NCBI RefSeq assembly: GCF_005155025.1
Contig: NZ_CP039731.1
Coordinates: 2,108,001 to 2,172,000 of the forward strand
Length of the DNA stretch: 64,000 nt
Direction of reading: 5' to 3'
DNA from: Aquitalea aquatilis
GTDB lineage: Bacteria; Pseudomonadota; Gammaproteobacteria; Burkholderiales; Chromobacteriaceae
Both the position numbers and the translations under genes were made by a program. Below the pieces are notes generated by a model, which worked only from the letters and a program-made list of their open reading frames with translations, had not been told where the DNA came from and made no database searches. Of this stretch, positions 29,004 to 37,939 are shown one piece after another. Position 1 is the stretch's first letter. Each line of letters starts with the position of its first letter.

Positions 29004-30619
29004 ATGAGTACCACTTACAACATATACAAACTTCCCCCCCCAAATTTAGAGCCTTTAAAAGAAAAAATGGACAGTGTTGGATTGAAAGAACAAAAAACTA
29101 AAGTCGTAAGTGATTACACTATTACATTTTATTTTTCAGAAAATGTTGCAGAAAATCTAATATGGTGGTGGAAAGCATATGAAGAATACTTTAATGATGG
29201 CATTGCTGAGCCTAAAAATAAGTTTTACTTTGCGTTACTTATTGGAGTAAGCCAGATAAAACCAGAAAATATATACGTAATCAGTCTGGGGAAGTCGCAT
29301 TTTTATCTAAATAAGTTCATATTGAAAGATTTTGGAATTAATTTTGCAACGAGAATTGGTGATGAGAAAACGACATTGCTTAAGAAAAGTCGCTATTTTG
29401 CTGGAAGTAAGAGAAATGATATTGCATCGTACACAAATTTTGTACCCAACAATTATGAGCCAGGGGAGTCAGTCGATCACATAAAAATTAAAGCTGCTGA
29501 TGAAAATGAATGGGGGAAGAAGAATATAATTCTAGCAGATTCTATTCAAATTGATAGTGAGCGTCGCATTGAGGATATTGCTGAACTTTTTGATAAAATT
29601 GAGAGTGCGCTTGCTGGTGAGGAGTTAATACAACTGCCAAAACTTGAAGAGGTAAAAGATGCATCAATCATTAAATCTCTTGATGAAGAGCTACTTGAGT
29701 TAATAAAAAACGATAACGCAGAAATAGTTCTTGAGGAGTTCACTTCTTACGGGACTCATATTAATTTCAGATCTGAAATTTACGATTGTACTATATTCAC
29801 AAGGGTTGGAAATGGGCCAATGGAAAATCGGCATGATTTAGGCGGTAGTATAGCAATTGATCAAATTTCTGAATATTTAACAAAAAACTCTGCAATAGAT
29901 GATATAAACACCGTGAAAATAAAATTCAGGTCAGAGTTTGATTTCACCAAGGATTTAAAAGAGTTAATAGATTGCAGGCTGAAAGATCATTATCTATTAA
30001 AAAATGGTGATTGGTATTATTTTAATCAACGATTTATTGACTACTTGAAATATTCCATTGAAAGCATCGAGCATGAACAAATGGATGATCTTGACGAAGA
30101 AAAATATTTAGAGTGGAAAGAAGAAAAAGAAAAAATAATTGTTGAGGCTGAAGCAGAAGCAGCTGCTGGAAATGATGTTGAGTTTGATATGTTGACATAT
30201 AGAGAATTCTATTTCAATGAAATGCAATCATTAACAAATGGCTATGTATTGCTAGATAGAATTACAGTAAAAGTTGAATCAATTTTAAAGGGGGGAGAAA
30301 GTACTCTGTAGAAATTGCTGACTTATATAAAAATGAAGAAATTATATCAGTCAAAATATCTAATGATAAAATTGACTTAATATATAATATTGCCCAATCA
30401 ATTGCAGCATCCACTGTGATTCAGAAGAATGCAGCTGAATGTACATACTCCGTCAAAACAGCTGCGCTATGGTTCGTATTTGACAAACCTATTGCTAAGC
30501 TAACTGAATTTAACTCTCTTCCATTTCTTTTGGCTGTCGAGTCATGGAAGAAATGCATAGCCGGCTTGGGTTTGAAGCCTAAAGTTTACATATCACAGCA
30601 TGTGAATAAGGTTAAATAA
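29004..30619 (+). pseudogene. TIGR04141/DUF6119-like protein, split by a frameshift at a G6 run
   Basis: Frame 1 encodes ~434 residues and ends at 30311; the frame one base back continues without a stop to 30619. The join lies at AAAGGGGGGAGAAAG (30287-30301). Reading across it gives LLDRITVKVESILKGG then RKYSVEIADLYKNEEIISVK, which restores the C-terminal pattern I know from the sporadically distributed TIGR04141/DUF6119 family (a YLLKNGDWYYF segment, an LLD, then a V-E-x-x-D-L-Y/hVK block) and the family's length of ~540 residues. The function of that family is unknown. Possible causes are a mutation, a sequencing error, or -1 slippage on A-AAG-GGG. The gene is AT-rich, unlike its chromosomal surroundings, so it was acquired. 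The start may instead be the ATG at 28992. Confidence 0.65.
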
Positions 30620-30647
30620 TTTTTCCATAACTAAATACATTAACTGA

Positions 30648-30728
30648 TGCGGGACTTGTTCCACAAATCAGGGCTTGCGACCATCCGGTAGAATGGCGGC
30701 ATGAGCAAGCCCCTTCCGCCCAAGTACT
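30648..30728 (+). mobile_element. Possible insertion-sequence end remnant
   Basis: A short GC-rich block after the AT-rich gene contains an ATG followed by SKPLPPKY, which recalls the N-terminus of some IS5-type transposases, and then stops matching anything. Only ~80 bp would remain. Weak evidence from memory of the motif only. Confidence 0.25.
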
Positions 30729-30856
30729 CATTAATTTCCAGACCAATAACCAGTCACTCTGGTCTGACCCGCTCTACGGGGTCACTAACTCAAGATGGTA
30801 CATGCTGACATATGGAAGATTGGATCTGGCGTGATACTGACCGGCATACGCCAACA

Positions 30857-31760
30857 GACAAGAAAGACCGGGCATCGAGCATGATGCCCGGTCTGGAGAG
30901 AGAACAATTTCCTCATCAACATTACCTTATCCCGCTCACTGATCCGCCAAGACCAGTTATCGTGTCTCCTGCCGCCAAGCAGAGAACACGGCACATCACT
31001 GCAATGGGCCGCCAAGCCCTTCCCCCGAAGGGGCACACACATTTTCCACCGCTGGCAGTTTTCGAGTACCGTTCATCTGGTTCACGCCTCCCTTGACTGA
31101 TTAGGTCTCGAGATTTGCTCAAACTCTACTCTCCGCCGCTCCCTCTCTTGCGCCGTCCCGGGTGCCAACCCGGTCAAATGGCCGTCAGAGATTCCCACGT
31201 TAGCTGATTGTGTCGAAACCACGATTCAGGAATACGTCATTTCAAAGTGAAGGCATCGCATACGCTTACCCAGTTGCCCAGTTTCTGTCGCGCGATGTTC
31301 CATAGCCGCAACTTACCCGCCCTCACTCGTCATCAATGAATCACCCCATACAAGGGCGTACCCAAGGTTTCTCACTGCGATAAAGGGGACTCTCACCCCT
31401 ATTTACATGCTTAAGCTATCCAGCGACCCATCCATTACGATGGTGCCATGTACCCAGGACAGAAGGTGATGCCCCCCTGTGTATTTTTACCCCGGTACAC
31501 CTACGCCATTTCTGACGCATCAGCAGCCTGCACGCACAGTCTTCGTCACGCCGTTCATTTTCAAACGCCCCGAAGTCCGGATTTTCACCGGTTCACAATC
31601 AGCAGGGTTGGTCTGCGTTACCGCAGCTCCCGTTTCCGTGTCGCCCAACCTCGTAGGAGGATCGGGTCGAACATGGCATGTCTGCCACTAGCGCCCGTTT
31701 CAGCCGCACCAGCCAGCGTTACCCGGCATGCAGCTAAGGCGGTGTACGAAAAGTTGGCAG
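30857..31760 (-). mobile_element. Probable group II intron remnant (structured RNA, reading frame lost)
   Basis: A ~0.9-kb ORF-less stretch that reads, on the minus strand, like domain I and the ORF leader of a bacterial group II intron: GGGGTGAGAGTCCCC (a hairpin), GAAACCTTGGGTACG, GTAAGTTGCGG followed by GCGCGACAGAAACTGGG, and AACCAGATGAACGG, which in such introns leads into the maturase start. Here the frame from that ATG (31076) encodes MNGTRKLPAVENV and stops after 26 codons; no reverse transcriptase or domain V is found downstream. It ends at a perfect 10-bp hairpin with loop (30866-30893) and a T-rich tail. Limits are approximate. Another large structured RNA is the main alternative. 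Confidence 0.45.
30866..30893 (-). terminator. Hairpin with T-rich tail at the end of the ORF-less region
   Basis: Perfect arms GACCGGGCAT / ATGCCCGGTC; the minus strand continues CTTTCTTGT. It could end a minus-strand RNA covering the region above. Confidence 0.5.
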
Positions 31761-32043
31761 CTTTTCGCGTGTCTTTCGACATGTGTGTGTTTGCAGGTTG
31801 GCGTCCTGCGTTTTGCCTCCTCACCAGGGTAAAGGGGCATAACGCAGAACACCGTGCATGCGAGCCGGCCAGATCTTCACCTGGCTGCCTGCCCTGAAAC
31901 ACAACGTTCCTGATGGTGTATAGCGAAATGCTCTGAAAATCTTGGAACATCATTACGTGCAGGTCGCAGCTACCGAATCACATTGCAAGGACATAGGTTT
32001 TCTTCGCTATACAGTGCATCGCCACTTGAATGAGAAAACTTGT

Positions 32044-32673
32044 ATGTCTGCTTCAACACCCATCGCACGCAACAAAACCGCAGCACTGGTCCGCATCGTG
32101 GACAGCGTTCCGAAAGGCTATCACCGCTACACGCACGGCACTGTTGCCGCGAGCAAAGCCGAAGCCTTGGCGAGGAAGTTTCATGCTCTGTACGGGATTG
32201 GCTGCTCTCCAGCCCAGCGACTGACGCGTAAGGGAAAGGGCTTAGCTAATGCCGTGTTGGTCATGTATTGGCCCCTGGCTGCAGAAAAAGTGGAGTGGCT
32301 ACTGCTGGCAACGGATGGGGAAGGACTGGAGCAGGAAACCTTGCAGGATGTCGGAGATAAACCGTACTTGAATTGGCTTGGGTATGAGCTGGTACGCCAA
32401 CCCAGCCGAGGCAGGGCTGCGTGGACATGGCGACGGTCAAAACAGGAAATGGAAGAACTGCATACTCTACTCGCGATGCAGGCGAATCGGAAAAACAAAG
32501 CCGCGATAACGGAAACACTGGAACGCATCGCCAGGCAGCCTGGCTTTCATGGCGTACGAACCCAGTCATGGGCACTATGCGAGGCGGCGCTACAGCGCGG
32601 ATACGATGGCCCACTGCCGCACCTGTTTTTTGTGCAAAAGATAAGTCATGGAGAGCGGCTGGCGTTGGGATAA
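32044..32673 (+). CDS. Unrecognised basic island protein
   Basis: 209 residues; the ATG at 32044 is preceded by a long structured leader (inverted repeat TGTATAGCGAA / TTCGCTATACA at 31918-32010). Composition is basic and helix-rich, with the segments KGYHRYTHGTVAASKAEALA, VEWLLLATDGEG and GRAAWTWRRSKQEMEELHTLL. I do not recognise a family; the size, charge and island setting would fit a DNA-binding or replication-related mobile-element protein, but that is a guess. GC content is close to the chromosome and unlike the AT-rich genes on both sides, so it probably came from a different source than those. Confidence 0.6.
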   Translation: MSASTPIARNKTAALVRIVDSVPKGYHRYTHGTVAASKAEALARKFHALYGIGCSPAQRLTRKGKGLANAVLVMYWPLAAEKVEWLLLATDGEGLEQETLQDVGDKPYLNWLGYELVRQPSRGRAAWTWRRSKQEMEELHTLLAMQANRKNKAAITETLERIARQPGFHGVRTQSWALCEAALQRGYDGPLPHLFFVQKISHGERLALG

Positions 32674-32996
32674 CTTACAGGTGTCTGCCTGCTCTCTCGA
32701 GGTATCTACAGATACGCAGAAGATAAACCAAAAAGCTGCTGTAAGCTTTGGCTCAGTGTTATCACCAGCGGCAGGTAGTGTTGTTTGTGATGTAGTTGAT
32801 GCCGAGGTAACTTTCGGGGTAGATACAACAGTGAACTTGATCTACTGCAAAGCAAGAGATGTATCCTTGAATCATCTCTTATATGCATTTAGGATTGCAT
32901 GTATGGTAGTGAGAAAATTTTTCGATAAGTACTAATTTTATTCATTGAGCTTGAACAAAAATTATGTTTAGGCCTGATTATTTTGGGATCAATTCA
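32674..32996. other. Spacer before the nuclease-NTPase gene
   Basis: 323 bp. A 95-codon frame (32648-32935) overlaps the previous gene but shows no domain and no ribosome-binding site. GC content falls along the spacer, which probably contains the promoter of the next gene. Confidence 0.4.
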
Positions 32997-35474
32997 ATGA
33001 TTGATTACGAAACGGCATCTAGAAATTTAGTTAAAATTACTAGTGACTATAATGAGTTGGGTGTCAAAAATGAGGCTGAAACACGTTTTCACTTTATTGA
33101 TTCATTTCTCACGCAGTGTTTAGGTTGGGATAAGTCAGATATTGATCTTGAAAGATATTTGAGTGGGGAGCGTAGCGATTATGAATTGGGTTGCCCTATT
33201 GCTATTATTTTAGAAGCAAAGCGAGATGCTGTTGTTTTTGACATCCCAGTAAGAAAACGGGGTGAAATGATTGTTCCTATCCGCCAATTAATGGATCTTG
33301 GCCAGGAGGCGAAAGCTGCTATTGAGCAGGTTCAAGGTTATTGTGCACGCCGTGGAGTAAGGTATGCTGCTATTTGTAATGGTCCTCAATTAATTTCTTT
33401 TGTAGCAACTCGGACGGATGGAAAGCCTCCCTTGGAAGGACGTGCTTTTGTAATAGATGGATTTTCACAAATGCGTAGTGAATTCTCCACTATTTTTAAT
33501 TTATTGTCTCCATTGGCTACAGCATCTAATAAATTGCTTTCATATTTAGATGCAAATGGAATTGCAGGCATTCCTGAGAAAATTTCAACAAGGCTTCCTA
33601 ATCATCCTTCCTTCAGATATCAAAATGAATCGCAAAGTAGCTTGCGTATGATTGCCGAGCTTTTGTTGGAGGATGTTGCCCGAACAGATGATCTCGAACA
33701 GCGCTTTTATCGCGAATGCTATTGTGATAGTGGGCCATTGGCTCAAGATGCATTGGTGAGCAAGAATCTATTAAAAACTAGATACGCCGCATTATTTCAT
33801 CCTAGTGAAGAAGCGCCTGTTGTTGTTCCTGTTAAGTCAAAAGATAAAAGTGCTTCATCAGAGATATTGGCAGAAAGCCTGTCCAGAAGGCCAATTATCT
33901 TATTGGGTGATGTCGGCGTTGGTAAAACTTCATTTATAAAAAATCTGATGCTCGTTGAGGCGGAAGAAGAGTTTAAAAAGTCAATCTATATTTATTTGGA
34001 CTTGGGAGTTAATGCATTTTTGCATGGTGGATTAGAGAGTTATGTCAGAAGTGAAGTTGAGCGACAATTGTATGAAAAGTATGAAATTGATATAAATTCA
34101 GAGAAGTTTATATACTCGGTTTATGGTAATGATATCAAGAGGTTTAGAACTGGTCTGTATGGGAGATTGGCGGAGTCAAATCCAGCCTTGTATGAAGAGA
34201 AGTTGCTTGACTATCTTAGTGGCAAGTTGGAAAGCAGCGAGGAACATTTGGGACTGGTTGTTAAACATATTCAAAAGTCAACTAGCAAGCAGATTATTGT
34301 TATCTTTGATAATGTTGACCAAAGAGAGCTGGAGATTCAACAGCGAGCATTTATAGTTTCACAAGGCGTTGCAGAGCATTGGGGAGCTATTGTCTTCTTG
34401 TCTGTAAGGCCGAATACTTTTCACCAATCTAAGCGGGCAGGCGCACTTTCTGCATATCCGAATAAAGTTTTTTACATCATGCCACCCAGGCCTGAAATGG
34501 TCTTGGAAAAAAGATTGATTTTTGCACTTAATGTGGCAGAGGGTAGGTTGCCAATTGAGTCTATTTCAAGTGTCAGCCTTAATCTAGAAGGAGTTTCTAC
34601 TTTTCTTAAAGCACTGCTCTATGCTTTAAGAAAAAATCCGGCTGTTGCAGAGTTTTTATCTAATATAACTGGTGGTAATGTAAGATCAATGATTGATTTT
34701 GTTACAAAATTCACGGGTAGTCCAAATGTGGATAGTGATAAGATTATTGAACTATTTGGTTCCTCTGGGGATTATTTAATACCAGTTCATGAATTCTCTA
34801 AGGCAGCCTTGCTTGGTGATTATTCGCATTATGATTCTCACTCATCTTGGGCGATGAATATTTTTGATGTTAGATTTCCTGATGCAAGAGAGCACTTTTT
34901 GTGCTCACTAATTTTGGCATATTTGAATTATGATTCATCTCATCGAAATAGAGAAGGTTTTGTAACTGTTAAAAGAATACAGCAGGAAATGCAATCTCAC
35001 GGATTTTCAATTGAGCAGACTGAAAATGCATTGATAAGAATGACTAATAAAAAATTGATTGAAACAACTCAGCGTATAACTTTCGAAGAAAATGCAGGTG
35101 TCGAACATATAGAAGATTTCACAGATGCGTTTCGTGTAACAACTATTGGGGCGTATCATCTAATTCGTTGGTCTGGTACTTTTGCATATCTTGATGCGAT
35201 GGTTTTTGATACGCCAATTTTTGATGCTGAAGTGGCTAAAAGATGTGGGCTTAATATCGAATCGTTTGATATTAAGCATAGATTTTTGCGGACAACAAAT
35301 TTTAGAGATTACTTGTCTCACATGTGGGATGCGTCAGCTATTTTTGTACCATATTTTAATTGGAAATCTCTCGCGGATGCAGGCGAGCCAACTTTTGACA
35401 GCGTCCAAAGTTTCATTAGTGGAAATAGGACTAACTTCGCTTCGGGGAAAGGGAAGTCGTCAAGACGTCGGTAA
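32997..35474 (+). CDS. PD-(D/E)XK nuclease-like / P-loop NTPase fusion, candidate defence protein
   Basis: 825 residues from the ATG at 32997 (GGGATC upstream; an in-frame ATG at 32964 adds 11 residues). The N-terminal ~150 residues resemble the HsdR N-terminal nuclease domain: NEAETRFHFIDSFLTQCLGW, then D61 in SDYELG and E73-x-K75 in IILEAKRD, which together form a D-x(n)-E-x-K site. Next comes a STAND/AAA-like ATPase with Walker A GDVGVGKTS (304-312) and Walker B IIVIFDNVD (433-441). The C-terminal third is helical with winged-helix-like parts (VKRIQQEMQSHGFSIEQTENALIRM) and a basic tail. No helicase motifs are visible, so it is not a normal HsdR subunit. A nuclease gated by a NTPase on a tRNA-borne AT-rich island suggests anti-phage function; this is inference. 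Confidence 0.75.
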   Translation: MIDYETASRNLVKITSDYNELGVKNEAETRFHFIDSFLTQCLGWDKSDIDLERYLSGERSDYELGCPIAIILEAKRDAVVFDIPVRKRGEMIVPIRQLMDLGQEAKAAIEQVQGYCARRGVRYAAICNGPQLISFVATRTDGKPPLEGRAFVIDGFSQMRSEFSTIFNLLSPLATASNKLLSYLDANGIAGIPEKISTRLPNHPSFRYQNESQSSLRMIAELLLEDVARTDDLEQRFYRECYCDSGPLAQDALVSKNLLKTRYAALFHPSEEAPVVVPVKSKDKSASSEILAESLSRRPIILLGDVGVGKTSFIKNLMLVEAEEEFKKSIYIYLDLGVNAFLHGGLESYVRSEVERQLYEKYEIDINSEKFIYSVYGNDIKRFRTGLYGRLAESNPALYEEKLLDYLSGKLESSEEHLGLVVKHIQKSTSKQIIVIFDNVDQRELEIQQRAFIVSQGVAEHWGAIVFLSVRPNTFHQSKRAGALSAYPNKVFYIMPPRPEMVLEKRLIFALNVAEGRLPIESISSVSLNLEGVSTFLKALLYALRKNPAVAEFLSNITGGNVRSMIDFVTKFTGSPNVDSDKIIELFGSSGDYLIPVHEFSKAALLGDYSHYDSHSSWAMNIFDVRFPDAREHFLCSLILAYLNYDSSHRNREGFVTVKRIQQEMQSHGFSIEQTENALIRMTNKKLIETTQRITFEENAGVEHIEDFTDAFRVTTIGAYHLIRWSGTFAYLDAMVFDTPIFDAEVAKRCGLNIESFDIKHRFLRTTNFRDYLSHMWDASAIFVPYFNWKSLADAGEPTFDSVQSFISGNRTNFASGKGKSSRRR

Positions 35475-35661
35475 TTCTTTATTGGTTATAATTTACGTTT
35501 ATCGTATGTTTATTCGGTGGCGCGTGATTGTTATCAATACTTCTGTGAGCTTCTTGGTGAATAGTTATGGTACATGTTATTGATATTTAGTCTGAACAAT
35601 AAAATCATGTATTAGTCGCACAGAGAAGGAGAATGAGTGTCAGGATTTTGCGGATAGAGCT

Positions 35662-35698
35662 GGGAAGACTTCTAAACCGGAGTACTTCCCATTTTTTT
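35662..35698 (+). terminator. Terminator downstream of the nuclease-NTPase gene
   Basis: Arms GGGAAG / CTTCCC (extended by ACT / AGT) followed by a T7 run, 190 bp after the stop codon. Confidence 0.7.
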
Positions 35699-35710
35699 GT
35701 GACGTAGCTC

Positions 35711-37462
35711 TTATTGCTTATCCGCCCGAATGAACTCCACCTCCGGGAAGGTGATGCGCGACAGGATTTCCAGTTTCTTGTCGATCGGCAGTTCACCCCG
35801 GTATTTCTTCACCACTGCTGACGCTTCCTGATTCACCTGTCTGTTCTGAATGGTTTCGATGCTGGTGATATTGCTGGCATGGCCGGTGATGGTTTCCGCA
35901 CTGACCACGCCCAGCACCATCGCCCGGTGCAGGAAGGTGGAGCGGAAGGCGTGCATGCCGACAATACGGGCATTCGGGGTTTCGTCGCGTAGCCCGATTT
36001 CCTGCAGGAATTCGGTGAACCATTTCATTGCCTTGGGCGAGGCGCGGCCAGCAGCGGTCGGGAAGGCCTGGAACAGCAAGGTATCACCACGTTTCTTGGC
36101 TGCCGCCACATAGTCGAGGAAGCCCAGCTCAATCAGCTTGGGATGGATGGGCAGCTTGCGCTTGGAGCCACCGGTTTTGACCGATTTGTCGATGCGGGCG
36201 TCACCTTCGGATTCGTCTGTGATGTCCATATACCAGATGCCGGTCTGCGCATCTTGGGTGATATCGACCTGCGGGTTCAGCTGACATAGCTCATTTACCC
36301 GTGCGCCGGTAAATAGACCCAGATGCGGAAGCCAGTATTTGTGGGCCATGGCTGGCCGTTGGGCGAAACGTGCCATTTCCGGCCCTTCAAACAGGCGTTT
36401 CAGCTCTGCCGATTCAAATGCCCGCTGCCCACCCTCAGGGTCGCGGCGGGAGCCGAGGTATTGCACCCCTTCGGTGGTGAGCGTCATCGGCCAGCCGTGG
36501 TCCTGCCACTTGCGGCGGCAGTATTTGATGAACGGCGTCATCACGGCGAGGTAGGTGCCGTCGAAGGTCCCCTTGCTCATCTCGCCGCGCTGCTGCTTGG
36601 CCAGTTCCAGTGGGCGCAGTTTTTCCTGACGGCAAATGTCTTTCCAGCGCGGTGGCAGAGTTTGCACGGCTTCGAAGTAAGCCTCCAGGTCGGTTTGCTT
36701 GAGCAGGCCGATGGGCTTGTCCCCGATGATGTCGACCAGCAGCGGCATCACTGCCGTCACCTTGCGTAGCATCGCCACCTTGTCCAGTTTCTGGTAGTAG
36801 GCCAGATAGCTTTGGGTGACTTCTGACAGCATCGGCGTTTCCAGCCGTTGCGCCATCACCGGCGTCGGCACTTCCTTGCCGTCATAGCGGCTGAGCAGTT
36901 TCTCGTTGGTGCGGATGGCCATGCGGCCATAGGCCAGTGCCAGGCGGCGCATTTCGGGTTCAGTGGCTTTGAGCTGGTAGCGGTACAGCCGCAGGAATTG
37001 TTCCAGAGGGCCACGCAGCAGTTCGTAGTCACCAATGGCTACTGCACCCTTGAGGATGCGGTTGGCCTCGGTATAGCCGGTCTGGTATTCCTCGATTTCG
37101 TCAAGCGTGTAGTGGCCGTTTTCGCGGCGTGCTTCGTCTCCAGCCAGGCTGGCAGCCTCGGCATGCAGGCAGATGGCGTCGATTGCTTCGGGGGTGAGTG
37201 CGTCGATGTGAGTGATAGCGGCGAGTTGCGTACGCGCGTAACGCTCCGCCTGCCGCTGTCGCTTGTCTTCCCATTCGGTCGTCAGACGGGCTTCTTCGGC
37301 ACGATGGCGCTCGACGGCCGTGCGGTAGTCCTTGGTGCGTAGTGAAAACGTGATTTCTTTTTTGCCGGGATAGCAAACAAGAACGTCAGTCGGGATGCGA
37401 CGACGAAGATAGTAGGTGCCGGATTGGGGGTGGCGTTGCAGGCCGGTGGGTAACATTGGCAT
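35711..37462 (-). CDS. Tyrosine recombinase / integrase of the island
   Basis: 583 residues. The N-terminal part (TGLQRHPQSGTYYLRRRIPTD) is the DUF6538-type arm common in phage and island integrases; the catalytic domain follows with the first Arg in GLFTGARVNELCQL, H-x-x-R in MHAFRSTFLHRA, the ETITGHAS box, and the likely nucleophile Tyr554 in KKYRGELP. It should catalyse site-specific recombination between the tRNA-borne attachment sites. It is transcribed away from tRNA-Ser, whose 3' end lies 150 bp upstream of the start, the usual arrangement. Its GC content resembles the chromosome rather than the AT-rich cargo. All catalytic residues appear intact, so mobility may be retained; no excisionase is recognised. 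Confidence 0.92.
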   Translation of the reverse strand: MPMLPTGLQRHPQSGTYYLRRRIPTDVLVCYPGKKEITFSLRTKDYRTAVERHRAEEARLTTEWEDKRQRQAERYARTQLAAITHIDALTPEAIDAICLHAEAASLAGDEARRENGHYTLDEIEEYQTGYTEANRILKGAVAIGDYELLRGPLEQFLRLYRYQLKATEPEMRRLALAYGRMAIRTNEKLLSRYDGKEVPTPVMAQRLETPMLSEVTQSYLAYYQKLDKVAMLRKVTAVMPLLVDIIGDKPIGLLKQTDLEAYFEAVQTLPPRWKDICRQEKLRPLELAKQQRGEMSKGTFDGTYLAVMTPFIKYCRRKWQDHGWPMTLTTEGVQYLGSRRDPEGGQRAFESAELKRLFEGPEMARFAQRPAMAHKYWLPHLGLFTGARVNELCQLNPQVDITQDAQTGIWYMDITDESEGDARIDKSVKTGGSKRKLPIHPKLIELGFLDYVAAAKKRGDTLLFQAFPTAAGRASPKAMKWFTEFLQEIGLRDETPNARIVGMHAFRSTFLHRAMVLGVVSAETITGHASNITSIETIQNRQVNQEASAVVKKYRGELPIDKKLEILSRITFPEVEFIRADKQ

Positions 37463-37607
37463 GGTTCATTGAGTTCCGATCCAGAGTATAGGGAACCAGG
37501 AAGAAAACTGAACTCATTACCGCCAATGTGTAGGAGTGTTGTGTAGAACTCAGGGGCTAAAAAGCCTTGCTATGCCTGAATTTACTGCAAAATCAACACT
37601 TTAGATG

Positions 37608-37701
<94 letters not shown>

Positions 37702-37716
37702 GACTCAGAGCGACGA

Positions 37717-37745
37717 ATTCTATGGTTAGTCGGGCCGGCTGTCAA
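37717..37745 (-). promoter_or_regulatory. Promoter of tRNA-Ser
   Basis: On the minus strand: perfect TTGACA, 17-nt spacer, TAGAAT, ending ~16 nt upstream of the tRNA. Confidence 0.75.
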
Positions 37746-37939
37746 TAGCTTGATCGCTTGGCTGCGCATTGTTTTTGACAGTGATGCCACCGGGTCCGGC
37801 TTGAGCTGCGGATTGGCTGGCGAGTATCACTGTGCCGGCTGGTGAAGGGCTGTGCTGGAGGGGGCGTGGCGGGCTTGTTACACTGGGCACAACCGCCATC
37901 GCGTGCCGGGTGCTGCCGCTGGCGACATAACAGGGGATT

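Noticed and set aside
31448-31953. Overlapping plus and minus frames of 110-150 codons in the ORF-less island region
   Set aside because: No ribosome-binding sites or domains; the region reads better as structured RNA or an intron remnant.
32648-32935. 95-codon frame overlapping the end of the unrecognised island gene
   Set aside because: Its start lies inside the preceding gene, it lacks a ribosome-binding site, and the encoded sequence shows no fold pattern.
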